From positions 62,001 through 126,000 of the forward strand of contig NZ_JAGDFX010000005.1 of the NCBI RefSeq assembly GCF_017498065.1: a stretch of 64,000 nucleotides of DNA, written 5' to 3'. This DNA is from Oceanisphaera pacifica (lineage in GTDB: Bacteria; Pseudomonadota; Gammaproteobacteria; Enterobacterales; Aeromonadaceae). The translations under genes were made by a program, and so were the position numbers. The notes below the pieces were generated by a model. The model had not been told where the DNA came from and ran no database searches. It worked only from the letters and a program-made list of their open reading frames with translations. Positions 10,650-20,021 of this stretch are shown here, one piece after another; the first letter of the stretch is position 1; each line of letters starts with the position of its first letter.

Positions 10650-10739
10650 GCCATAACAGCATCTAAGCACGGTATTTTTATTATTAGCTCTTAGCTCAGA
10701 TTGATAGACTGAGCGCTTGTGACAAGGATATAACAAGCC

Positions 10740-11633
10740 ATGTATCGTCCCAAAAGTACGGTAGAGCAGTGGCGAATATTTCAGGCAGTGGTAGACCACG
10801 GAGGTTATGCCCAAGCCGCTAAAATACTGAATAAAAGCCAGTCATCTCTCAACCATGCCGTAGCAAAATTACAACAAGGATTAGAGGTTTCCCTGCTAGA
10901 AGTGAAAGGTCGCAAGGCCTTTCTTACTCCTGAGGGAGAAGTTTTTTTGCGGCGCTCTCGTAAGCTAACTCAAGGAATTGAAGAGCTGGAGTTGTTGGCT
11001 GATGTGCTCGCCAGTGGCTGGGAGCCGGTTTTGCGAATTGTGGTAGAAGCATCTCTACCACGCCAGCCTTTATATCAAGCATTAGCTGATTTTTCTGCTC
11101 GCTCGCGAGGGTGTCGCATCCACTTAGCAGAAGCCCAGCCCAGCGGCTGTGCCGCTGTTATCAAGCAACAGGCAGCAGACTTAGTCTTTGCCAGCAAAGC
11201 ATTTAGTGGTGTCACCAGCTTACCGCTGATTACGACCGCTTATTTACCGGTATGCTCATCAACACACCGGCTTGCAACACTGGCAGAGGTTAGCTCTCAC
11301 GATCTAGAGCAAGAGTTAGAATTAATATTGGCCGATGGTAATGAATCAGAAGAAGGTTGGGAAGGAACAGAGCAACCTTGGGTGATTAACCACCTACATG
11401 ACACTTTGTCTTTATTACGCCGAGGCGTTGGCTTTGCTTGGCTACCGCAAGATGTAGTGGCACCGCTTATTCAGGCCAATATATTGACTCGCCTTACCAT
11501 GACCAACCAAGTACAACGTAAGCGATTTACCCATTTAATATTACCCCAAAGCACCCCGCCCGGCCCGGCTGCTAGTTTACTATTAACCCTTATTCGCCAT
11601 CATTACGGCTTGCCTGACAAGAACACAACCTAG
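10740..11633 (+). CDS. LysR-family transcriptional regulator
   Basis: 297 residues with the N-terminal winged helix-turn-helix of the family (FQAVVDHGGYAQAAKILNKS, then QSSLNHAVAKLQ) followed by an effector-binding domain. The target is unknown. It lies 90 bases after yciK and 66 bases before a MalY-like lyase on the same strand, so it may share a transcript with that gene rather than face its target divergently, which is less usual for LysR proteins. GATATAACAAGCC before the ATG is a weak ribosome site. Confidence 0.85.
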   Translation: MYRPKSTVEQWRIFQAVVDHGGYAQAAKILNKSQSSLNHAVAKLQQGLEVSLLEVKGRKAFLTPEGEVFLRRSRKLTQGIEELELLADVLASGWEPVLRIVVEASLPRQPLYQALADFSARSRGCRIHLAEAQPSGCAAVIKQQAADLVFASKAFSGVTSLPLITTAYLPVCSSTHRLATLAEVSSHDLEQELELILADGNESEEGWEGTEQPWVINHLHDTLSLLRRGVGFAWLPQDVVAPLIQANILTRLTMTNQVQRKRFTHLILPQSTPPGPAASLLLTLIRHHYGLPDKNTT

Positions 11634-11699
11634 GCTTGATCTTGCCAGTGGCCAACGCCTTCCTTATGCTAGCCCCTTAACAGTTGACAAGGATCCCTA

Positions 11700-12836
11700 A
11701 TGTTTGATTTTGATCAGTGGATAGACAGACGCCCTACCCGTGCCCTTAAATGGCTTAAATACGAAGGCACCGATATTTTACCTATGTGGGTAGCCGATAC
11801 GGAATTTAAAGCGCCACCCGCAGTCATTAAGGCGTTATCTGAGCGTGTTGAGCACGGTATTTTTGGCTATAGTCGCCCCAGCCCACAACTCACTGAGCTT
11901 ATTATCAAGCGCATGGCCGATTTGTATGACTGGCACATAGACGCCGATTGGCTGGTATATATGCCGGGTGTGGTGCCTGCACTCAACCTTGCGTGTGATA
12001 CTTTTACCGAGCCCAATAGCAATATTATTACTGCTAAGCCTATCTATTATCCATTTTTACACGCTCCAGGTTTTCATGGTCGTAAAGCGGCTTATGTGGA
12101 TATGGTTGAACAAGACGGCCGCTGGTTACTCGATTTGACACAACTTGAAGAGCAAGCCAAACACAGTGATCTTTTCTTATTGTGTAACCCACACAACCCT
12201 GGTGGCACTATTTATACCCAAGCAGAGCTACAAGCCATTAATGACATTGCCGAACGTCATAATGTGATTGTCTGCTCCGACGAAATTCACTGTGACCTAT
12301 TGCTCGATGAAGGCAAGCCGCATATTCCTTATGCCGCCGTGAGTGACGACGCCGCTAACCGCAGTGTGATCTTAATGGCCCCCAGTAAGACCTTTAATAT
12401 TGCCGGTTTATGCTGCTCTTTTGCCATTATTCCTAACCCTAAGTTACGCCAGCAGTTTACCCGTGCCGCACGCGGTATTATGGCTGATGTAAACTTATTA
12501 GGTTTTGTGGCTGCCGAAGCCGCTTACCAAGACGGCGACGACTGGCTGGCCGCACAGCTAGTGTACCTGCGCGAGAATCGCGACTTATTGGTCACCCGCT
12601 TAAATCAAGTATCGGGGGTTAGGGTGTTATCCCCTGAGGCAACGTATTTGGCATGGGTAGATATTAGTGCTCTTAAGCTTGATGATCCGGTGGGCTTTTT
12701 TGAGCAAGCTGGTGTGGGCGTTTCTCCGGGAGGTCAGTTTGGTGGTAGCGACTTTATTCGCATCAACTTCGGTTGCCCTCGCGCCATGCTAGAGCAAGCG
12801 CTAGATCGCATGATTAGTGCCATAGCAGCGCGCTAG
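11700..12836 (+). CDS. MalY/PatB-type pyridoxal-phosphate C-S lyase (cystathionine beta-lyase-like)
   Basis: Fold-type I PLP enzyme of the MalY/PatB branch, which cleaves cystathionine and related thioethers to pyruvate, ammonia and thiol. The family signatures are DILPMWVADTEF at the N-terminus, LLCNPHNPGGT and VCSDEIHCDL for cofactor binding, and the Schiff-base lysine in MAPSKTFNIAGL. Length 378 is normal. AAGGATCCCTA precedes the ATG. A strong hairpin follows. Whether it also acts as a regulator, as E. coli MalY does for MalT, cannot be told. Confidence 0.88.
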   Translation: MFDFDQWIDRRPTRALKWLKYEGTDILPMWVADTEFKAPPAVIKALSERVEHGIFGYSRPSPQLTELIIKRMADLYDWHIDADWLVYMPGVVPALNLACDTFTEPNSNIITAKPIYYPFLHAPGFHGRKAAYVDMVEQDGRWLLDLTQLEEQAKHSDLFLLCNPHNPGGTIYTQAELQAINDIAERHNVIVCSDEIHCDLLLDEGKPHIPYAAVSDDAANRSVILMAPSKTFNIAGLCCSFAIIPNPKLRQQFTRAARGIMADVNLLGFVAAEAAYQDGDDWLAAQLVYLRENRDLLVTRLNQVSGVRVLSPEATYLAWVDISALKLDDPVGFFEQAGVGVSPGGQFGGSDFIRINFGCPRAMLEQALDRMISAIAAR

Positions 12837-12860
12837 CTTTAAAGCTGTAGCTGAAATAAT

Positions 12861-12899
12861 AAAAACGCCGCCTAGCTAATGTAGCTAAGCGGCGTTTTT
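12861..12899 (+). terminator. Rho-independent terminator after the MalY-like gene
   Basis: AAAAACGCCGC (12861-12871) pairs with GCGGCGTTTTT (12889-12899); the loop can fold further through TAGCTA repeats. A-run and T-run on both sides make it potentially bidirectional. Confidence 0.9.
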
Positions 12900-12900
12900 A

Positions 12901-13114
12901 TTAGCTTGGCGCTGTGCTTCTTGTGCGAATAAGTTCGCCCTTACAAAAAGCCAGAGCCCCCCTTTGGTCATTGCGAGGAGTGCAACGACGCGGCAATCCA
13001 TCTAACAGACAGTAATAAGCTTGAAGCTAGAAGCCGGAAGTAAAACCAAAAATAAAAATGCCTTAGTGTTTTTGTTTAGCTTACCGCTTCCAGCTCTGAG
13101 CTTCCGGCTTTCTA
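12901..13114. repeat. Gene-free stretch with palindromic repeats
   Basis: No credible gene. At 12966-12998 lies TCATTGCGAGGAGTGCAACG plus the following GACGCGGCAATCC, half of a palindromic repeat that also occurs, in the other orientation, at about 14519-14553. At 13030-13111 GAAGCCGGAAG pairs with CTTCCGGCTTT around an AT-rich centre. Both look like REP-type intergenic elements. Confidence 0.6.
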
Positions 13115-13292
13115 TACGCTTTACGTTGAGCGCCTGACGAAAAAACAAAACCGCAGTTTTTCTTTAACCTAAAGCGGTCAGCGTTAGACGTAGCACTTTC
13201 TTTGAAATGGATTGCCGCGCTACGCCCGCAAAGACGAAATAAGAGCGCATAACAATATAGTACAAAGCCTTGACATCCAACAGAGTATCTAC
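13115..13292. repeat. Dispersed intergenic repeat, copy A
   Basis: Starts TACGCTTTACGTTGAGCGCC and runs through GAAATGGATTGCCGCGCTAC to about 13292. It shares most positions with copy C (22152-22335) over its full length and with copy B (14421-14553) over the first 110 bases. The internal arms around CGCTTTACG and TAAAGCGGTCAGCG can fold back. An open frame read across it on the reverse strand (13081-13476) also runs through the tRNA-Ser and is not a gene. Confidence 0.85.
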
Positions 13293-13356
13293 AAAAGAAC
13301 ACCGACGATGGCACAGAGGCGTTAAGGTTTAAACAATAATGATAAATGTCAGGCAC

Positions 13357-13390
13357 AAAAAAGGCCTTGCTATATAGCAAGGCCTTTTTT
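13357..13390 (-). terminator. Terminator of tRNA-Ser
   Basis: A perfect 34-base palindrome: AAAAAAGGCCTTGCTAT followed by its own reverse complement ending in TTTTTT. It sits 10 bases beyond the 3' end of the reverse-strand tRNA-Ser and terminates in either direction. Confidence 0.85.
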
Positions 13391-13399
13391 GTTTTCTTA

Positions 13400-13490
13400 T
13401 GGCGGAGGAGCAGGGATTTGAACCCTGGATGGGCTATAAACCCATGCCGGTTTTCAAGACCGGTGCATTCAACCACTCTGCCACCCCTCC
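13400..13490 (-). tRNA. serT: tRNA-Ser (anticodon UGA)
   Basis: Ninety-one-base class II tRNA. The acceptor stem GGAGGGG pairs with CTCCTCC, with GCCA encoded at the 3' end. The anticodon loop is CTTGAAA within GACCGGTCTTGAAAACCGG-like context, giving anticodon TGA. A long variable arm (CATGGGTTTATAGCCCAT) and the T-loop GGTTCAAATCC follow. It reads UCN serine codons. Confidence 0.96.
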
Positions 13491-13556
13491 GAACGAGATG
13501 AATAGTACTGATAGTTAGCCCTGCTGTAAACAGCTAATTGTTTGATTGCTGACTAA

Positions 13557-13772
13557 TTAATCACTTTGATCGTTTTCTGGCTTACGGTCGGTATTATCAG
13601 GTGAAGTTTGAGACTTGGGCTGCTGTAATTCAACAAAGTATTGCTGCAAAAAGGCATCATCTAAAGGAGAAAGGTCAAAGCGCCGACTGGCTTCATTCAC
13701 TAAATGTTCGTCAATCGTCGTATGCTCGACGATCCAGGCTATGGCTTTACGTAACGATTCATGTTCACTCAT
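13557..13772 (-). CDS. Small hypothetical protein (71 residues)
   Basis: Not recognised. Soluble, acidic, with a helical N-terminal half (RKAIAWIVEHTTIDEHLVNE) and a disordered polar tail rich in Asp, Asn, Ser and Gln (SQTSPDNTDRKPENDQSD). The ATG has a strong ribosome site (GGAGGCGAT). It lies just upstream of tRNA-Ser on the same strand and is divergent from the HPP gene. The ribosome site and composition make it likely a real gene. Confidence 0.6.
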   Translation of the reverse strand: MSEHESLRKAIAWIVEHTTIDEHLVNEASRRFDLSPLDDAFLQQYFVELQQPKSQTSPDNTDRKPENDQSD

Positions 13773-13890
13773 ATCGCCTCCAGTACTAAGTTATTACATT
13801 CGCGTTTTACATTTACCTTTAAATTGATATGTACTTTGAATACACTTTTAATTTCCTGAGATCCACTTCACCCTTTTACACTGAGGTTAT

Positions 13891-14394
13891 ATGCACTTAA
13901 AACATCGACTGCGCGACGCCACTCTCGCAGGACTCGCCGCTTTTACTGCCGTCATTGTATTGAGTTATCTAAAGAACTGGACTCACTTTATGATCTTGAG
14001 TGCGCCATTAGGGGCAACGTTAGTATTGTTATTACTGCTGCCCTCGGCCCCTTTATCTCGCCCTAAACATGTTATTTTGGGCCATTTACTCACCACTATT
14101 CTTTCTATTATAGGCCTAAAGTTCATACCTGACCCCATGATAGGACTGGCAATTTGCTTTGGCTTAAGTTTTACCTTAATGGTGTTAACCGATACCTTAC
14201 ACCCACCCGCCGGTGCCAATCCGATTCTTATTTACTTAGCTGATCCTGAACTGGCCGCATTAGACTTTATTTTACCCACTCTGTTTGGCACCTTGTTTAT
14301 GATTGGCTTTGCCAGCATCTATCATTATATTTTTACCCATAGACGCTACCCTTTTGGCCCTAAGGTGGCGAAAGCAGAAAAAAAGACGGTATAG
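13891..14394 (+). CDS. HPP-family integral membrane protein
   Basis: 167 residues with four or five membrane helices and the family signature LHPPAGANPIL near residue 109. HPP proteins are inner-membrane proteins; a nitrite transport role has been shown for plastid and cyanobacterial members, but the bacterial role is uncertain. TGAGGTTAT precedes the ATG. A repeat element (copy B) follows directly. Confidence 0.85.
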   Translation: MHLKHRLRDATLAGLAAFTAVIVLSYLKNWTHFMILSAPLGATLVLLLLLPSAPLSRPKHVILGHLLTTILSIIGLKFIPDPMIGLAICFGLSFTLMVLTDTLHPPAGANPILIYLADPELAALDFILPTLFGTLFMIGFASIYHYIFTHRRYPFGPKVAKAEKKTV

Positions 14395-14420
14395 CCAATA
14401 CGGCTGTCACCGCTAACAAG

Positions 14421-14553
14421 CAGCCGTACGCTTTACGCTGAGTGCCTGATGAAAAACAAAACTGTAGTTTTTCTTTAACGTAAAGCGCTCAGCGTTAGGC
14501 ATAGCGCTTTCTTTTGAAATGGATTGCCGCGTCGCTTCGCGACTCGCAATGAC
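14421..14553. repeat. Dispersed intergenic repeat, copy B
   Basis: Starts CAGCCGTACGCTTTACGCTG and shares the fold-back arms and the AACAAAACTGTAGTTTTTC centre with copies A and C. After ATGGATTGCCGCG it departs and ends instead in a GTCGCTTCGCGACTCGCAAT palindrome, the same unit found half-preserved at 12966-12998. Confidence 0.85.
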
Positions 14554-14582
14554 CAAAGGGCAGTTTAGCTAGTACCACCAAT

Positions 14583-14612
14583 AAAAAGAGCGCCACATTG
14601 GGCGCTCTTTTT
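14583..14612 (-). terminator. Terminator of the OmpK/Tsx gene
   Basis: AAAAAGAGCGCC (14583-14594) pairs with GGCGCTCTTTTT (14601-14612), loop of six. It lies 35 bases after the stop codon on the reverse strand and is symmetric enough to work both ways. Confidence 0.9.
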
Positions 14613-14647
14613 ATCTGTAATGGCTATATGCTAACCGTTAAATATAC

Positions 14648-15505
14648 TTAGAAGTGCCATTCTAAATTGAAGGTTGGCGCATGTGTATCTACACCGGGAG
14701 CACCAGTAATACCGAACTTATTATTCCAATATTCGTAACCTACACCCGCCCAAACAGTGTTGTTCTTATTGAAAGCCAACTGACCTACATCAACCATTAA
14801 AGAGGTACGTACTAGTTGCTCATCGGTAGTGCCCTTACCTTTAGCCGTATTGTAGTTACCAAAGCCCTGGAACTTCATGGGTACTGAACCTACTTGGAAA
14901 GGCAGTCCCCAAGTTAAGTTATAGATTGTGTAGTCATTAAACGTTACATCATTAGGTTTTGGAGTAAGAAGGGTGCTATTTTTTCCATTATGATTACGCT
15001 CATGAGCGTATAACACGCTAAAATCTAAGAAACCTTTAGGTACATCAAACTTTAAAGTAGGGCCCACTACCAACATTTGCTTGCGAGGAGCGACTTCAGT
15101 ATTTTTGGTATTCAGATCAAAACCAGCAGTTAGACCAACTTCTTTAACTGGGCCGAAACTTAAGTCTTTATCAAATATTTTACCTAAGTGCAACTGATGG
15201 CGATAAGTCACATAAGCTTCAAATGCACCGTCACCCTCACCTCGTGCGTCACCATTCGCTGGATCTTGATTGTCTGATTGTAACAAATCAACGTTGAAGA
15301 AGTTTTGTCCGTAATCATAACCGCTAGCGTGGGTCAGGCTTAGTATATGCTTTTCCACATCATTCGGATTAAAAGGTTCCGTAAAATCCGATCCATAACG
15401 ATAACCGACAGAGGTATCAGACCAGTTAGCGGCGCTAACGTGAGGGGCGGCTACGGCCATAGCCAATGCAGAAACAGTTAAAATGCGCTTACTCATTTGC
15501 TTCAT
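14648..15505 (-). CDS. Outer-membrane nucleoside-channel family protein (Tsx/OmpK-like)
   Basis: A beta-barrel porin of the Tsx/OmpK family, which lets nucleosides and other small solutes through the outer membrane; the Vibrio member OmpK is a phage receptor. Features: a signal peptide (MKQMSKRILTVSALAMAVAA then PHVSA), the early motif VGYRYGSDFTEPFNP, alternating strands, and a terminal aromatic residue (FNLEWHF) recognised by the BAM machinery. A longer frame opens with GTG at 15520, but ATG at 15505 has AAGGA 7 bases upstream, giving 285 residues. Followed by a clear terminator. Confidence 0.88.
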   Translation of the reverse strand: MKQMSKRILTVSALAMAVAAPHVSAANWSDTSVGYRYGSDFTEPFNPNDVEKHILSLTHASGYDYGQNFFNVDLLQSDNQDPANGDARGEGDGAFEAYVTYRHQLHLGKIFDKDLSFGPVKEVGLTAGFDLNTKNTEVAPRKQMLVVGPTLKFDVPKGFLDFSVLYAHERNHNGKNSTLLTPKPNDVTFNDYTIYNLTWGLPFQVGSVPMKFQGFGNYNTAKGKGTTDEQLVRTSLMVDVGQLAFNKNNTVWAGVGYEYWNNKFGITGAPGVDTHAPTFNLEWHF

Positions 15506-15627
15506 TTGTGATTCCTTCACTTATTAAAATATAACGCACCAGCTAATATAAGACATAGCGTTACTTGTATACTATCGACTGGATGTTGATGAGTAATAAA
15601 TTACACACATCGACACCAAAAATCTAC

Positions 15628-15643
15628 ATTTTGTTCACAAAAT
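15628..15643. promoter_or_regulatory. Palindrome upstream of the OmpK/Tsx gene
   Basis: ATTTTGTTCACAAAAT, with seven-base arms around a two-base centre, 120 bases before the start codon. It resembles a degenerate CRP or CytR-type site, which would fit a tsx-like gene, but the TGTGA cores are incomplete. Confidence 0.3.
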
Positions 15644-15724
15644 AAATCAAGTAATTAAACTTAAAGGTGCTAGTGTGATCTAACGCAACTTTTGTTAACA
15701 ATAACTCATCGCTAATTTTAGTGT

Positions 15725-16795
15725 TTAAACCAACATATTTCCTTTTAATTCAGTTACTTCTACCATTAATGCTGCTCGTTGCTGTAAGGCGACCTTGGCA
15801 TTGGGAAACACTATAGCTTGCGGCTTTTCGCCGACTCGCCATTGCCAATCACCATCTTCTGCCAGCAAAGTGCCAGGAGAAAAAGTACTAAAATTGGCCA
15901 CATCATCAGAAAAATGAAAACAAAACTGTTCACTTTGTTTTATTACTTCTTGGCACACTTGGAATACACGCATGTGCGCAACATTAAGTTGAGGAGGCTG
16001 CCAGTCTGGCTTTTGCAGCAGTTGCGCTAAATTGTGTTCAAGTGCCGCAACTTGACTGGCATCATTTTCACCAAAGGGGTGTACTTTACCCAGCTCAACA
16101 GTAAAGGCATGGGCGCCAAAGTGATGGGCACTAAAATAGCTAAAGGTGGTAGTAGGCCCGTGCGCGAGCAAAATAGTATTAACATCTGAGTGGCATAAAA
16201 ATGCCAACTCGCGGGTGTGATATGGGGCGCCATGAGTAAAAGGGTAGATAGCAAATTGGGGGTATTGTGAAGCACGAATAGCGGTATGTAAGTCGTAATG
16301 TCGCCGCTCAATATTATGATGCTTACGCTTTTGATAAAAACGAGTCACATAATGCTCCAGCCACGCAGCTCTGTCTGACTCTGTATCTTGCCCGTCAGCC
16401 GCCCTGCCCGCCTGTACTTGCACCTTTATATGCTCTTTTAAACCGTGTGCTCCTGAAAACAATCGATTGAGGTTAGTCTTCACTTCGCGAACATTTAAGT
16501 TAATGGCTGAGAGATTGCCAAAGATCAGTAGTAATCGCTGTTGGCAACGCAGCCGACCGTTCACAATATCATTCAGTAACCGAGTACACAGCTCAATGGG
16601 CGCAGTTTCATTACCATGAATACCACAAGATAACACCAGATCGAGATTGGCAGGTGCTGGGGGTTCAATACACACCACACCGGTATTCCACACCTGTATT
16701 TGTGTGCCATCAGGCAAGGTTTCATTAAAGGGTGCAAGGTAGTGCGGATGAGCACAACTGAGGGCGAGAAAATCATTAAGTCGACTGGCGTTCAT
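15725..16795 (-). CDS. astE: Succinylglutamate desuccinylase
   Basis: Last enzyme of the AST arginine-degradation pathway: releases succinate and glutamate from N-succinylglutamate. Zinc carboxypeptidase-like (AstE/AspA family): zinc ligands His and Glu in SCGIHGNETAPIE near residue 60 and a third histidine in YDLHTAIR near residue 165; the catalytic Glu is in FTVELGKVHPFGEND. At 356 residues it is slightly longer than E. coli AstE (322). It sits alone, with pgm on the same strand 70 bases upstream and OmpK/Tsx downstream, separated from astB by 7 kb. Confidence 0.93.
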   Translation of the reverse strand: MNASRLNDFLALSCAHPHYLAPFNETLPDGTQIQVWNTGVVCIEPPAPANLDLVLSCGIHGNETAPIELCTRLLNDIVNGRLRCQQRLLLIFGNLSAINLNVREVKTNLNRLFSGAHGLKEHIKVQVQAGRAADGQDTESDRAAWLEHYVTRFYQKRKHHNIERRHYDLHTAIRASQYPQFAIYPFTHGAPYHTRELAFLCHSDVNTILLAHGPTTTFSYFSAHHFGAHAFTVELGKVHPFGENDASQVAALEHNLAQLLQKPDWQPPQLNVAHMRVFQVCQEVIKQSEQFCFHFSDDVANFSTFSPGTLLAEDGDWQWRVGEKPQAIVFPNAKVALQQRAALMVEVTELKGNMLV

Positions 16796-16866
16796 AGGTA
16801 CCTCACCTAAAAATGTGAGGGGTTAGGGAGGCTAAGCGCATCACACCTCCCCCTCACAACAGTTAA

Positions 16867-18510
16867 CTAGACACCGGATTTAGTAAAGGTGGCGTTTACT
16901 AGCGATTGCGCCTCTTGAATAAGACGCGTTAGATGCTCAGCTCCCCGAAAGCTTTCAGCATAAATTTTATATACCTGCTCGGTACCACTAGGGCGCGCGG
17001 CAAACCAGCCATGATCGGTCACCACTTTAAGGCCGCCAATTGCGGCATTATTGCCAGGGGCCTGCGTGAGCCGTGCAATAATAGGGTCACCGGCCAAGGT
17101 CTCAGCTTTTATCGCATCGGCCTCTAATTTGGCTAATATCTGTTTTTGTTCAAAAGTGGCGGGGGCATCAACACGGGCATACACAGGATCGCCTAATTGC
17201 TCAACCAGCTGTGCGTAATATTGATGCGGTGTAAGACCTGTGACCGCTAATATTTCAGCGGCCAATAAAGAAGGGATAAAACCGTCTTTATCAGTGCTCC
17301 ATACTTGACCATTCATCCGTAAAAACGAAGCGCCAGCGCTTTCTTCTCCGCCAAATCCTAAATGACCTTCAAGTAAGTCATTAACATACCACTTAAAGCC
17401 CACTGGCACTTCCATTAAGCGCCGCCCTAACTGTGCCGCTACGCGGTCGATCATGGATGATGAAACTAATGTTTTTCCTACTGCGAGATCATTAGACCAA
17501 GCCGGTCTATGGGTAAAGAGATAATGAATGCATACCGCTAAATAATGGTTAGGATTCATTAAGCCTTCACTATCTACAATACCATGGCGGTCGTAATCAG
17601 GATCATTAGCACAAGCAATATCAAAGTCGTCTTTCATGCCTAGCAAGTTAGCCATGCAATCGGGGCTTGAGCAGTCCATGCGAATTTTTCCGTCATGATC
17701 TAGCGTCATAAATGAAAAAGTTGGATCTTGGCTCGAGTTAACCACGGTAATATCAAGGCCATAGCGTTTGGCAATATGCGGCCAGTAAGCTAAACCTGCA
17801 CCGCCTAGGGGATCGACACCTATTCGCAATTGAGCTTTACGAATCGCCTCCATGTCGATCACTTCACCTAACTCACTAACGTAATTGTCAATATAGTCAA
17901 AGGGTACGGCTTGGGTTAGTGCCTCAGCCAGTGGCTGTTTATTAATGCCTTTACCTCGCTGTGCAATAAGGTGATTTGCTCTGTCTTGGATCCAACCTGT
18001 GGTAATGCTAGAAGCAGGTCCACCATCGGGGCCGTTATACTTGATGCCTCCATCACGAGGCGGGTTATGGGAAGGCGTAATGACGATGCCATCGGCTAAT
18101 GCAGCAGGGTGAACCCGATTATGATTAAGGATGGCATGAGACACCACAGGCGTTGGTGTATAGCCTCGCTCAGGCTGTATTCTTACTTCAATGTTGTGGG
18201 CGGTTAATACTTCAAGCGCTGAGCCCCAAGCCGCTTCTGATAAAGCATGAGTATCCATCCCTAAATACAAAGGCCCCGTTATCTGTTGTGTGTGGCGATA
18301 TTCAGCAATTGCCTGACAGATGGCATGGATATGCATTTCATTAAAGCTTAAATCCAAAGCGCATCCCCGATGCCCCGAGGTACCAAAAGACACCTGTTGC
18401 TCTACTTGAGATGCATCGGGTATGTATTGATAGTACGCAGATATTAATCGCGCAACATTGACCAGCTCAGTGGCATTAGCACGCATACCGGCTCTGGGGT
18501 GTCTACTCAT
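16867..18510 (-). CDS. pgm: Phosphoglucomutase (alpha-D-glucose phosphate-specific)
   Basis: Interconverts glucose 1-phosphate and glucose 6-phosphate. The phosphoserine loop is [13 protein letters not shown] near residue 145; the metal-binding loop is [11 protein letters not shown] near residue 303; the sugar loop is [12 protein letters not shown] near residue 380; the phosphate-binding loop near the C-terminus is [16 protein letters not shown]. Length 547 matches E. coli Pgm (546). It follows seqA by 38 bases on the same strand, the same operon as in E. coli. Confidence 0.96.
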   Translation of the reverse strand: MSRHPRAGMRANATELVNVARLISAYYQYIPDASQVEQQVSFGTSGHRGCALDLSFNEMHIHAICQAIAEYRHTQQITGPLYLGMDTHALSEAAWGSALEVLTAHNIEVRIQPERGYTPTPVVSHAILNHNRVHPAALADGIVITPSHNPPRDGGIKYNGPDGGPASSITTGWIQDRANHLIAQRGKGINKQPLAEALTQAVPFDYIDNYVSELGEVIDMEAIRKAQLRIGVDPLGGAGLAYWPHIAKRYGLDITVVNSSQDPTFSFMTLDHDGKIRMDCSSPDCMANLLGMKDDFDIACANDPDYDRHGIVDSEGLMNPNHYLAVCIHYLFTHRPAWSNDLAVGKTLVSSSMIDRVAAQLGRRLMEVPVGFKWYVNDLLEGHLGFGGEESAGASFLRMNGQVWSTDKDGFIPSLLAAEILAVTGLTPHQYYAQLVEQLGDPVYARVDAPATFEQKQILAKLEADAIKAETLAGDPIIARLTQAPGNNAAIGGLKVVTDHGWFAARPSGTEQVYKIYAESFRGAEHLTRLIQEAQSLVNATFTKSGV

Positions 18511-18548
18511 GTCCTTCCTTATATCAGCGTTCAGCTGTTTAACTTAAA

Positions 18549-19079
18549 TTAAATGCTATGACACACTCGCTCAATCAAGCTATGCGAATACCCCATGGCA
18601 GCCATTAGCTGCGCCACTATATTGCGCTTACGTCCAGTATTGGTATTGGTAATCACCCAATAAGGACTACCTGCAATGGCTTTAGGCTTAGTAGTATTGC
18701 CACTGGCTAACAAAGCGGCTTCATCGTCGGCAAAATAAATACGTTTACGGCCTTTAATATCACTCGCTTGAGCAAAAGCGCTGGGGTTGTCTTGATATAA
18801 AACCGATAATATATGCATAAAGCGATCAATAGCCGATTCTTGCTCGACTAATACATTACTTTTTAGCATTTCTTGAACACGTTGGCCGACTGCAACCTCG
18901 GGGGCGGCAGTTTTGGCTACATTGGCTGCAGGCTCTTTAGCTTGAGCCTCAACTGACTCAAGCTGTAACAAACGCCTAAGAATGTCTGACGCACTCTCCC
19001 CAATATGGCGGGTATTACTGGCAATATAACGATATAGATCTTCATCGATCTCTATGCTTTTCATCATGTTGTTTGGCAT
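18549..19079 (-). CDS. seqA: SeqA, negative modulator of replication initiation
   Basis: Binds hemimethylated GATC sites, sequesters oriC after firing and organises new DNA. The N-terminal oligomerisation segment (SIEIDEDLYRYIASNTRHIG, then ESASDILRRLL) and the C-terminal DNA-binding domain (SPYWVITNTNTGRKR) are highly conserved. The open frame starts at 19112, but ATG at 19079 has GGGAG 5 bases upstream, giving 176 residues (MPNNMMKSIEID). By alignment with E. coli the start could be the ATG at 19064, which lacks a ribosome site. First gene of the seqA-pgm pair, divergent from ybfF. Confidence 0.95.
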   Translation of the reverse strand: MPNNMMKSIEIDEDLYRYIASNTRHIGESASDILRRLLQLESVEAQAKEPAANVAKTAAPEVAVGQRVQEMLKSNVLVEQESAIDRFMHILSVLYQDNPSAFAQASDIKGRKRIYFADDEAALLASGNTTKPKAIAGSPYWVITNTNTGRKRNIVAQLMAAMGYSHSLIERVCHSI

Positions 19080-19197
19080 GTCCACTCCCAATGACGGAGC
19101 CTGATTATACATGGAGCTTGGGTTGAGCCCAAGCGGGTTGCGCCTAATGCACGTTCAAGCAACAATATCTGCTTTAAATTCTCGCTAGGGAGCTCTC

Positions 19198-19968
19198 ATG
19201 CAATTAAATTTTCGTCGCCAAGGCCAAGGCCAAGCGGTAATTGTGATCCACGGCTTATTTGGCAGTTTGGATAACTTAAATGGCTTGAGCAAGGCATTAG
19301 CCGTAAATTATGACGTTATTAGTGTTGATTTGCGCAATCATGGGCTCTCACCACGCAGTGCACACTTAGACTATCCCACAATGGCCAAGGATATTATCGC
19401 ACTTATCGAGCAGCTGGCATTAAGCAAGCCGATATTAATCGGCCACTCTATGGGCGGAAAAGTGGCCATGATGGCAGCCGGCCTGGCACCTGAACTGATC
19501 CGCGCCATTATAGTTGCGGATATGGCGCCAGTCGCCTATACCCAAGCTCGTCATAATGCAGTCTTTGCCGGTTTACAAGCAGTCATCAAGGCTGAGCCTC
19601 AAGATAGAAAATCAGCCGATGAAGTACTGGGCCAGCATGTACAGATGATGGGAGTGCGCCAATTTTTATTAAAATCATTTATCCCCAATAGCCCCACTAA
19701 GCCTTGGCGTTTTAACGTGCCCGCTTTACTGGAGCATTACCCCAATATTATGGGCTGGCCAGGCTTTGAGTCCCCCTACTCAGGCCCAGTTCTTTTTATT
19801 AAAGGCGGCGAGTCGGATTATTTAACCCCCGAGTATCAAGCTGAGGTGATACGCCAGTTTCCAAAAGCAAAAGCCAAGGTAATAGCAGGCACCGGGCACT
19901 GGTTACACGCAGAAAAACCTCAGTTATTTAATCGCCTAGTAGAAGATTTCCTTGCTCAGGTCAGTTAA
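19198..19968 (+). CDS. ybfF: YbfF-like alpha/beta-hydrolase (esterase)
   Basis: Cytoplasmic serine esterase; E. coli YbfF hydrolyses short acyl esters including acyl-CoA derivatives in vitro. The oxyanion region is VIHGLFGSLDN, the nucleophile elbow is IGHSMGGKVA (Ser near residue 87), and the catalytic His is in GTGHWLHAEKP near the C-terminus. Length 256 matches. GGGAGCTCTC precedes the ATG. Divergent from seqA as in E. coli. Confidence 0.92.
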   Translation: MQLNFRRQGQGQAVIVIHGLFGSLDNLNGLSKALAVNYDVISVDLRNHGLSPRSAHLDYPTMAKDIIALIEQLALSKPILIGHSMGGKVAMMAAGLAPELIRAIIVADMAPVAYTQARHNAVFAGLQAVIKAEPQDRKSADEVLGQHVQMMGVRQFLLKSFIPNSPTKPWRFNVPALLEHYPNIMGWPGFESPYSGPVLFIKGGESDYLTPEYQAEVIRQFPKAKAKVIAGTGHWLHAEKPQLFNRLVEDFLAQVS

Positions 19969-20021
19969 CAGCCTTAAATCCTTTATGTTATAGTAACGCT
20001 AATTTACAGTGGTCGGACGAT

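Noticed and set aside
13081-13476. 131-codon open frame on the reverse strand
   Set aside because: Runs through the tRNA-Ser gene, its terminator and repeat copy A; composition is not protein-like.
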